Assembly (NCBI GenBank): GCA_024638905.1
Contig: JAHEJH010000080.1
Span: forward strand, 70-7,519
Length of the DNA: 7,450 nucleotides
Source: Luminiphilus sp.
GTDB lineage: Bacteria > Pseudomonadota > Gammaproteobacteria > Pseudomonadales > Halieaceae
Direction: 5' to 3'
The notes under the pieces were generated by a model that saw only the letters and a program-made list of their open reading frames with translations, had not been told where the DNA came from and searched no databases. The first letter of the stretch is position 1. Every line of letters begins with the position of its first letter. Positions 1 through 5,408 of this stretch are shown here, one piece after another. The translations under genes and the position numbers were made by a program.

Positions 1-446
1 GCAATGAGCGGTTGGTCCGGGAAACGTTGCTCACCGCAAAAGCGCACCAGGCCCAATTCGTGTCTCTCCTTCCGACGCCAGAAGATGAAATTGCGAACAT
101 AGCAGGTTTATCCACTCTGCTGGGCGCCTTGCCTAGGTTTGATATGGTGCTTTTGGGCATGGGTGAGGATGCGCATACCGCATCGCTGTTTCCGTGTGCG
201 GCGGCGCTAAGAGAGGGTTTAACGACGACTCAGGGCGCTCTGATCACCCAGCCTAGTAATGCGCCACACCAGAGAGTGTCGATGTCCAAGCAACGCTTGC
301 TGTGTACTGAACAAGGCGTAATCCACATTGTGGGCGAGAATAAAAACGCAGTGCTGGAACTGGCGATGAAAAGCGACGATGAGATGCGCTACCCGATCTC
401 AGCATTTCTCGGTCCCGCGGGGTTCGATTGCTGGTGGGCGCCTTAG
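1..446 (+). CDS. pgl: 6-phosphogluconolactonase, C-terminal part (5' end outside window)
   Basis: Hydrolyses 6-phosphoglucono-delta-lactone to 6-phosphogluconate in the cytoplasm, the step after glucose-6-phosphate dehydrogenase that feeds the Entner-Doudoroff and oxidative pentose phosphate pathways. The reading frame is already open at base 3 (bases 1-2 finish a probable Ser codon), and the first residues, NERLVRETLL, match the family's SNxxL segment. About 147 residues are visible of a usual 230 or so, so roughly the first 85 lie upstream. The family signature is at 156-194, GMGEDAHTASLFP; the usual Gly of DGHTAS is Ala here. Further family-like segments are RVSMSK (about visible residues 91-96), VGENKN and the C-terminal PISAFL. 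A TTG at base 12 could be mistaken for a start but lies inside conserved sequence. The stop is TAG at 444-446. The gene converges on gap; no U-tract terminator is visible for its own strand. zwf is the likely upstream neighbour (inference from common operons). Confidence 0.93.
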   Translation, partial: NERLVRETLLTAKAHQAQFVSLLPTPEDEIANIAGLSTLLGALPRFDMVLLGMGEDAHTASLFPCAAALREGLTTTQGALITQPSNAPHQRVSMSKQRLLCTEQGVIHIVGENKNAVLELAMKSDDEMRYPISAFLGPAGFDCWWAP

Positions 447-500
447 GGTAAGAGTTGTCTCACTTGCCTGTGCTTGAATGGTAGGCAAAAAGTCGCAGGC

Positions 501-523
501 AAAAAAAAGGGGGCAGTGCCCCC
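501..523 (-). terminator. Rho-independent terminator of gap
   Basis: On the minus strand a six-pair G/C stem (518-523 pairing with 509-514, three-base loop 515-517) is followed directly by eight T residues (complement of A508-A501). It begins 27 nt past the gap stop codon. A second run of five T (complement of 487-491) follows within 10-20 nt. On the plus strand the stem is followed by AAAG, so it would not be a standard intrinsic terminator for pgl. Confidence 0.9.
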
Positions 524-549
524 AAAGTACTCACTGTTAAGGGCGTCGC

Positions 550-1584
550 TTAAGCAGCGACACCCAAATCCTGTTTCGCCAGAGTTGCGCCAATCGCCAG
601 GCCTGTGTCCAGCATGCGATTCGAAAACCCCCACTCGTTGTCATACCAAGCCAATACTTTGACCAGCCTGTCCTGCACCCTTGTGTGATTGGCGTCGAAA
701 TTGCTGGAGTAGCTGTTGTGATTGAAATCGATTGAAACTAATGGCTGTGTGTTGAAACCCAACACGCCATCGCCATCTGTCTCAGCGGCCCGCAGCATGA
801 TGGCGTTGATCTCGTCGACGGATGTACTTCGAGACGCGGTAAAGGTTAGGTCGACCAGAGAGACGTTCAGAGTCGGCACGCGGATGGCAAGTCCATCCAG
901 CTTTCCCTTGAGCTCGGGCATCACCAGGCCAATTGCGGCCGCTGCGCCGGTTTTGGTGGGAATCATGCTGTGAGCGGCGGCACGTGCCCGGTAAGGATCG
1001 CTATGCGCTACATCTGAGAGGCTCTGGTCGTTGGTATAGGCGTGGATGGTTGTCATCAGGCCTTGCTGAACACCGACAGATTCATGCAGAGGCTTGGCAA
1101 TAGGTGCGAGGCAGTTAGTAGTGCACGAGGCGTTGGACACGATCACATCCAGCTCAGTCAGCTTATTGTGATTGATGCCGTATACCACAGTCGCATCCAT
1201 GTGCTTTCCAGGTGCGGATACCAGAACCCGCTTAGCGCCGGCGGTAAGGTGTTGTCGCGCCGCCTCGCGGTCGGTAAAGAGCCCAGTGCATTCGAAAACG
1301 ATGTCCACTGAGAGCTCCGCCCACGGTAATCGTGCTGGGTCCCGCTCAGATAACATGTGTATGCGGTCAGACCCGATCACCAAATCTTGTTGGTCTATCG
1401 AGACGGGCTGATTAAACCGACCGTGGGTGGTGTCGAATTGTGTGAGATGCGCGTTCATCTGAGCGGAGCCGAGATCATTGATCGCAATAATCTGAATTTT
1501 TTCGCTCAGCTCAGGTCGCTCGTACAAAGCGCGCAATACATTGCGGCCTATCCGCCCGTATCCGTTAATTGCCACGTTGATCAT
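550..1584 (-). CDS. gap: Type I glyceraldehyde-3-phosphate dehydrogenase
   Basis: Phosphorylating GAPDH: reversible oxidation of glyceraldehyde-3-phosphate to 1,3-bisphosphoglycerate, cytoplasmic, a homotetramer in the family. 344 residues. The Rossmann segment INGYGRIGR is at 6-14. Asp37 (NDL) stands where Asp32 of NAD-using enzymes binds the adenosine ribose. The active-site block SNASCTTNC gives catalytic Cys154, with His181 in TIHAYTND; their 27-residue spacing is the canonical one. WYDNEWGFSNRMLDT lies near the C-terminus. SAPGKHMDATVVYGIN and YTNDQSLSDV resemble the Pseudomonas Gap-1 / GapB class more than E. coli GapA; erythrose-4-phosphate dehydrogenase is a less likely alternative. 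I chose the ATG at 1584-1582 because it begins the conserved fold and has AGGGGG (complement of 1600-1595) 10 nt upstream. The open frame continues to an ATG at 1665, but that 27-residue Arg/Pro-rich extension has no family counterpart. Divergent from hexR and probably under its control. Confidence 0.95.
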   Translation of the reverse strand: MINVAINGYGRIGRNVLRALYERPELSEKIQIIAINDLGSAQMNAHLTQFDTTHGRFNQPVSIDQQDLVIGSDRIHMLSERDPARLPWAELSVDIVFECTGLFTDREAARQHLTAGAKRVLVSAPGKHMDATVVYGINHNKLTELDVIVSNASCTTNCLAPIAKPLHESVGVQQGLMTTIHAYTNDQSLSDVAHSDPYRARAAAHSMIPTKTGAAAAIGLVMPELKGKLDGLAIRVPTLNVSLVDLTFTASRSTSVDEINAIMLRAAETDGDGVLGFNTQPLVSIDFNHNSYSSNFDANHTRVQDRLVKVLAWYDNEWGFSNRMLDTGLAIGATLAKQDLGVAA

Positions 1585-1676
1585 CGCGTCAGTTCCCCCT
1601 GTCAGTAAGATTCGCGGTGGCGGGCGCCACAACGACCCGCGCGACCTTCTCACCGCTTTCTTCAACGACTGTATAG

Positions 1677-1691
1677 TGTTGTTTTATTACA
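1677..1691. promoter_or_regulatory. Candidate HexR operator, site 1
   Basis: The 15-mer TGTTGTTTTATTACA agrees at 11 of 15 positions with the HexR consensus TGTAATTAAATTACA that I recall from Shewanella work, with the right half-site ATTACA perfect and the TGT-N9-ACA spacing kept. It is centred about 100 nt upstream of the gap ATG, near the weak TATACA box on the minus strand. Assignment is by motif and position only. Confidence 0.55.
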
Positions 1692-1727
1692 TAAAGCACC
1701 ACAAAAATGCGATAAAGCGGACTTTAT

Positions 1728-1746
1728 TTGTGTTTTGTTACAAAAC
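1728..1746. promoter_or_regulatory. Candidate HexR operator, site 2 (palindrome)
   Basis: 1728-1743 reads TTGT-N8-ACAA, the form described for Pseudomonas HexR operators (TTGT-N7/8-ACAA). Overlapping it, 1732-1746 is a perfect palindrome, GTTTTGT-T-ACAAAAC. It lies about 113 bp upstream of the hexR ATG, a plausible place for autoregulation and control of ppc. The two readings imply slightly different centres, so the exact protein contact is uncertain. Confidence 0.5.
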
Positions 1747-1822
1747 AACGCGGTAGACTCGCCTGATTGTGCGGCGGTGACGCCTGACCGCCCAGCGGTG
1801 GCCATGAGGCCGAAAAGTGAGC

Positions 1823-1855
1823 ATGAAGGAGCCTGTAGGTCGTCGAAAGCTATGA
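1823..1855 (+). CDS. Possible 10-codon leader ORF overlapping the hexR start
   Basis: ATG at 1823 opens a frame encoding MKEPVGRRKL and stops at TGA 1853-1855, which overlaps the hexR ATG (1852-1854) as ATGA. hexR has no good Shine-Dalgarno at normal distance: the only strong one, AAGGAG at 1826-1831, sits 20 nt upstream, inside this mini-ORF. Reinitiation or coupling from the leader would explain that. Its own ribosome site is weak (GAGG at 1806-1809, 13 nt away). Such a short ORF can easily arise by chance. Confidence 0.3.
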   Translation: MKEPVGRRKL

Positions 1856-2712
1856 ATCAGGAACCTAATCTACTCTCAGAGCTCAATGCGGCATTGCCGG
1901 ATTTGAACAAATCTGAAACCAAAGTCGCCAACGCGATTCTGGAAGACCCTGAAGCGGCGACCCGGTCAAGCATTGCAGTGCTCGCGGCAGCGGCTAATGT
2001 GAGTGAGCCTAGCGTAAACCGTTTCTGTAAGCGGTTTGGTGCAACCGGGTTTCCGGATTTCAAATTAAGACTTGCGCGATCCCTTGTCTCGGGCGTGCGG
2101 TACATCAGCCGTGCCGTAGAAATGGGCGATGATATTGAGACGTACCCAAGGAAACTCTTTGATAACACCATCACCGCCTTGATTCTGGCCCGGGACCAGC
2201 TACCCCTCGAGGCGATCGAGCGCGCGGTTGACTGCCTTGCACAGGCGAGACACATCTATTTTTTGGGTTTGGGTACGTCTGCGGCGGTGGCCCAGGATGC
2301 TGAGCACAAGTTTTTTCGCTTCAAAGTGCCGGTAACGACCTGCACGGACCCGTTGGTGCACCGCATGCTTGCGGCAGGCGGTGACGCTGGTGACGTCTTT
2401 TTCTTTATTTCCCATACGGGGCGCACCGAGATCTTGGTAGAGACAGCGGACCTGGCCCGCACGACAGAGGCCACGGTGGTGTCGCTGACAGCAGAGGGAT
2501 CTCCGCTGGCGGAGGCAAGCCACCTCAGTATCGGTCTGAGCGTGTCAGAAAATACGGAAGAGTACTTACCCATGACCTCCCGCATCGTTCAACTCGCGGT
2601 GTTAGACGTTTTGGCCACCGGTATGACCTTGCGTCGGGGGGAGAGCATCTTGCCCCACCTGGCGCGCATTAAAGACAGTTTGAAGTCGACGCGCTTTCCC
2701 TCTGGGGACTGA
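1852..2712 (+). CDS. hexR: HexR, RpiR-family KDPG-responsive regulator
   Basis: Transcription factor of central carbon metabolism; in studied Pseudomonas and Shewanella species KDPG binding alters its DNA binding at zwf, edd and gap promoters. 286 residues, close to the E. coli length (about 289). The N-terminal HTH_6 domain (about 1-77) includes KSETKVANAIL (20-30) and the recognition region NVSEPSVNRFCKRFG (49-63), near-identical in pattern to E. coli HexR. The C-terminal SIS sugar-phosphate domain (about 130-260) has GLGTSAAVAQDA (139-150) and ISHTGRT (186-192); Ser143 and Ser187 match in spacing the Ser140/Ser184 pair reported for effector binding in P. putida. VLATGMTLRRG (253-263) is also family-typical. 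I chose the ATG at 1852 because it matches the family N-terminus. An in-frame ATG at 1804 would add 16 residues, and the frame stays open back to 1735, which would run through the operator region. ppc follows after 33 nt. Confidence 0.95.
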   Translation: MNQEPNLLSELNAALPDLNKSETKVANAILEDPEAATRSSIAVLAAAANVSEPSVNRFCKRFGATGFPDFKLRLARSLVSGVRYISRAVEMGDDIETYPRKLFDNTITALILARDQLPLEAIERAVDCLAQARHIYFLGLGTSAAVAQDAEHKFFRFKVPVTTCTDPLVHRMLAAGGDAGDVFFFISHTGRTEILVETADLARTTEATVVSLTAEGSPLAEASHLSIGLSVSENTEEYLPMTSRIVQLAVLDVLATGMTLRRGESILPHLARIKDSLKSTRFPSGD

Positions 2713-2745
2713 CGCCCGATTCCTGTAACAACCTGAGGAAAAAAG

Positions 2746-5361
2746 ATGGCCGAGCCGGTAGACACCGCTCCGCTGCGCGCACACGTGCGTCTGCTGGGTG
2801 ACATGTTAGGCAAAATTATCCGGGATAATGCGGGCGAGGCGTTGTTCGAGCGAGTCGAACAGATACGCCTCAGTTCCAAAGAAGCACAAGACAGTGATAC
2901 GTGGGAGGCATTGGATCAGCTTCTGGCCTCGTTGGAGGAGCAGGAGTTCCTGATTATTGCGAGGGCATTCAGTCAGTTCCTGAACCTCGCCAACATTGCG
3001 GATCAACAGCACACCACGTCGGTTCACAATGAGTCTCATTTTTCCGCCAGCGCCACCCTACAGAAAACCTTGCGGGTGCTGGAGACCAACGCAAAAGATA
3101 CCGACATTCAGGGTGCGATTGAGGCCCTGCACATCGACCTGGTGTTGACGGCTCACCCCACTGAGATCACCCGCAGAACCCTGATTCACAAACATCGTGC
3201 GCTGAACGATTGTCTTGCAGCGCTCGACAGCGCTGCTTTAACTGACATTTCCAGACAGCAGACACAGCGGCGCATCGCGGAATTAATCTCGCAGATTTGG
3301 CACACCGAAGATTTCAGAAACGAGCGTCCCACGCCGGTAGATGAAGCTCGCTGGGGTTTTGCCGTGATTGAGAATTCGTTGTGGGATGCCATCCCACAAT
3401 TCCTCCGTCAGGTAGACCACGTCTGTGAGACCTATTCGCTGGATCTCCCATCATCCGATTGGTCGCCGATCCAAATCTCCAGTTGGATTGGAGGGGATCG
3501 TGATGGCAACCCCAATGTCACCAGCGCCGTCACGCGCGAGGTGCTCCTGTTAGCGCAATGGCAGGCCTGTGAGCTATTCAGTCACGACGTCGCGCTTCTT
3601 CACGAGGAGCTCTCTGCTATCACAGCAAGCGCCCAACTGAGGGAGCAGGTGCCCGGCGCCCGTGAACCCTACCGCGCTATGCTGAAACCGTTACTGACAA
3701 CACTGCGAGAGCAGCGACAAGGGCTTGAGAATGCGCTCAATCACGAAGCACCTGTGCCTGCACCACTGACGCCGGCGGGCCTACTGGAGCCGTTGCAGGC
3801 ATGCTTTGACAGTTTGATGACGTGCGGTCTGGTTGAAATGGCGCACGGTGGCCTTCGCGACACGCTGCGTCGTGCCCATTGTTTCGGACCGTATCTGATT
3901 CAACTCGACATTCGTCAGGAGAGTGGTCGGCACCGCTCGGTACTGGCTGCGATCACTCAGATGTTGGAAGTCGGTGACTACAGCGCATGGTCAGAGTCCA
4001 AACGCGTAAATTGGTTGCAGCATGAATTGAGTAGCCCCAGGCCCCTCATCCCTTGGGATAGTCCCCTCGATGCGGACGATCGCGAGGTCTTGGAAACCTT
4101 CAAAGTGATCTCAGCTACGCCGCCCGACGCCTTGGGTGTTTATGTGATTTCGATGGCATCGACACCGTCAGACGTCTTGGCGGTGCAATTGCTTCTCAAG
4201 TCAACGGGGTGCTCTGAGCGAATGCAAGTGGTCCCGCTTTTTGAAACCTTGGCGGATTTGGATAATGCCTCTCCGGTGGTGAACGATCTATTGGAAGACC
4301 CCGCTTACCGCGCGCGGATAGATAAGAAAATCATGGTGATGATCGGTTACTCCGACAGCGCAAAGGATGCCGGGATGCTGGCCGCAGGGTGGGCGCAATA
4401 TCAAGCCCAAGAAGCGTTGGTAGAGACGTGTGCGCGACATGATGTGGCACTGACGTTGTTTCATGGTCGTGGCGGCACCATTGGGCGCGGCGGCGCGCCG
4501 GCACATCAAGCACTGCTTTCTCAGCCGCCTGGCACCTTGGCCCAAGGTCTGCGGGTGACAGAGCAAGGGGAAATGATTCGCACCAAATTGGGTATGACCT
4601 CGCTGGCGGTCAATACGCTGGGCCAGTATGCGAGTGCTATCCTGCAGGCCAACCTGTTGCCGCCACCGGAGCCCACTGACAGCTGGCGTGCTCTGATGCA
4701 TCAGCTTGCGACACAATCCTGCGGCGTCTACCGGCGCTGGGTTCGTGAGGACGCGCAGTTTGTGCCCTTTTTCAGACAGGCGACGCCCGAGCAGGAGCTG
4801 GCCGCTCTGCCTTTGGGTTCACGACCGGCGCGCCGTAAATCAGATGGTGGGATAGAGAGTTTGCGGGCTATTCCCTGGATTTTTGCGTGGATGCAAAACC
4901 GTCTGATGTTGCCGGCATGGTTGGGAGCCGGGGAGGCGTTGCAGGTTGTTTTGGACGAAGGAAAGCTGGAGCTTCTGCAGGATATGGTTCAGGAGTGGCC
5001 ATTTTTTCGTGCGCGGTTGTCGATGCTTGAGATGGTGTTTGCGAAGTCAGATCACACGCTTTCTGCACATTATGACCAGTTGCTTGTGGAGCCCGAGTTA
5101 GCGCCGGTTGGCGAGCGGCTCCGGAGCCAGCTACAGCAGGATATTCAAAGCCTTTTGATGATTATCGGTAACACTGAGTTGCTTGCTCACGATGTCTGGG
5201 CGCAGCAGTCGATTGGTTTGCGCAACATCTACACGGCCCCGCTCAATCTGTTACAGGCCGAGCTTCTACGCCGAGTGCGCGCCGAGAGTAAGACCGATAT
5301 TCAGCAGGCGTTGATGGTGACGATGGCAGGGATTGCCGCAGGCATGCGTAATACCGGATAG
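2746..5361 (+). CDS. ppc: Phosphoenolpyruvate carboxylase
   Basis: Carboxylates PEP with bicarbonate to oxaloacetate plus phosphate, the anaplerotic feed to the TCA cycle; a cytoplasmic homotetramer in the family. 871 residues against 883 in E. coli, complete at both ends. Catalytic blocks in order: VLTAHPTE with His137, GGDRDGNP (249-256), GYSDSAKDAG (534-543) with Lys540, FHGRGGTIGRGG (572-583) with His573, Arg575 and Arg581, and IPWIFAWMQNR (709-719), ending in RNTG. His573/Arg575/Arg581 and Lys540 sit a constant six residues before E. coli His579/Arg581/Arg587 and Lys546. The aspartate-inhibition residues of E. coli (Arg587, Lys773, Arg832, Asn881) are all present as Arg581, Lys767, Arg826 and Asn869, so feedback inhibition by aspartate is expected. 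The start is ATG with GAGG at 2735-2738, 7 nt away. No terminator lies between hexR and ppc, implying a hexR-ppc transcript. Confidence 0.98.
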   Translation: MAEPVDTAPLRAHVRLLGDMLGKIIRDNAGEALFERVEQIRLSSKEAQDSDTWEALDQLLASLEEQEFLIIARAFSQFLNLANIADQQHTTSVHNESHFSASATLQKTLRVLETNAKDTDIQGAIEALHIDLVLTAHPTEITRRTLIHKHRALNDCLAALDSAALTDISRQQTQRRIAELISQIWHTEDFRNERPTPVDEARWGFAVIENSLWDAIPQFLRQVDHVCETYSLDLPSSDWSPIQISSWIGGDRDGNPNVTSAVTREVLLLAQWQACELFSHDVALLHEELSAITASAQLREQVPGAREPYRAMLKPLLTTLREQRQGLENALNHEAPVPAPLTPAGLLEPLQACFDSLMTCGLVEMAHGGLRDTLRRAHCFGPYLIQLDIRQESGRHRSVLAAITQMLEVGDYSAWSESKRVNWLQHELSSPRPLIPWDSPLDADDREVLETFKVISATPPDALGVYVISMASTPSDVLAVQLLLKSTGCSERMQVVPLFETLADLDNASPVVNDLLEDPAYRARIDKKIMVMIGYSDSAKDAGMLAAGWAQYQAQEALVETCARHDVALTLFHGRGGTIGRGGAPAHQALLSQPPGTLAQGLRVTEQGEMIRTKLGMTSLAVNTLGQYASAILQANLLPPPEPTDSWRALMHQLATQSCGVYRRWVREDAQFVPFFRQATPEQELAALPLGSRPARRKSDGGIESLRAIPWIFAWMQNRLMLPAWLGAGEALQVVLDEGKLELLQDMVQEWPFFRARLSMLEMVFAKSDHTLSAHYDQLLVEPELAPVGERLRSQLQQDIQSLLMIIGNTELLAHDVWAQQSIGLRNIYTAPLNLLQAELLRRVRAESKTDIQQALMVTMAGIAAGMRNTG

Positions 5362-5408
5362 CTAGGGCTATGCTGGTGGTGGAGTGGCGGGTAGCCGGTG
5401 CACACGCC
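5362..5408. other. Short convergent gap between ppc and the BCCT gene
   Basis: 47 nt between two converging stop codons. The only structure I see is a weak inverted repeat, GGCTA (5366-5370) with TAGCC (5392-5396), separated by 21 nt and with no T-tract on either strand. Termination here is therefore either Rho-dependent or not resolved by eye. Confidence 0.6.

Larger units (their letters stand above)
1585..1851. promoter_or_regulatory. Divergent gap / hexR-ppc control region
   Basis: This 267-bp non-coding stretch holds both leaders. 1585-1670 is GC-rich and forms the gap leader, including a GTGGCG-GG-CGCCAC inverted repeat at 1617-1630 just upstream of the gap Shine-Dalgarno sequence. 1672-1747 is strikingly AT-rich and contains two HexR-like boxes (listed separately), a direct repeat ATAAAGC at 1691-1697 and 1712-1718 (21 bp apart, two helical turns), and an inverted repeat ATAAAG-CGGA-CTTTAT at 1712-1727. 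1748-1851 is the hexR leader. I could not identify a convincing -35/-10 pair in either direction; a TATACA hexamer on the minus strand (1675-1670) is a weak -10 candidate for gap. Confidence 0.7.

Noticed and set aside
464..488. Inverted repeat TTGCCT/AGGCAA after pgl as its terminator
   Set aside because: Six-pair stem with a 13-nt loop and no T-run on the plus strand; too weak to call a terminator.
483..505. AGGCAAAAA direct repeat (483-491 and 497-505)
   Set aside because: A short A-rich repetition that forms the two T-tracts behind the gap terminator; no need for another explanation.
474..662. 62-codon plus-strand frame spanning the gap terminator
   Set aside because: It crosses the terminator stem and runs antisense into gap, with low-complexity Lys-rich sequence and no ribosome site.
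1585..1665. 27-residue N-terminal extension of gap
   Set aside because: The frame is open to an ATG at 1665, but the extension is Arg/Pro-rich, has no counterpart in GAPDH proteins, and the ATG at 1584 has a proper ribosome site and starts the conserved fold.
1735..1851. Long N-terminal extension of hexR
   Set aside because: It would start inside the palindromic operator candidate and adds 39 residues absent from other HexR proteins; the family N-terminus matches the ATG at 1852.
2200..2585. Overlapping minus-strand open frames opposite hexR
   Set aside because: Both mirror the hexR SIS domain and show no recognisable protein; they arise from GC-rich codon usage.
4288..4716. 142-codon open frame antisense to ppc
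   Set aside because: It lies wholly opposite highly conserved ppc catalytic blocks and has a Cys/Arg/His/Gln-rich composition typical of an antisense shadow.
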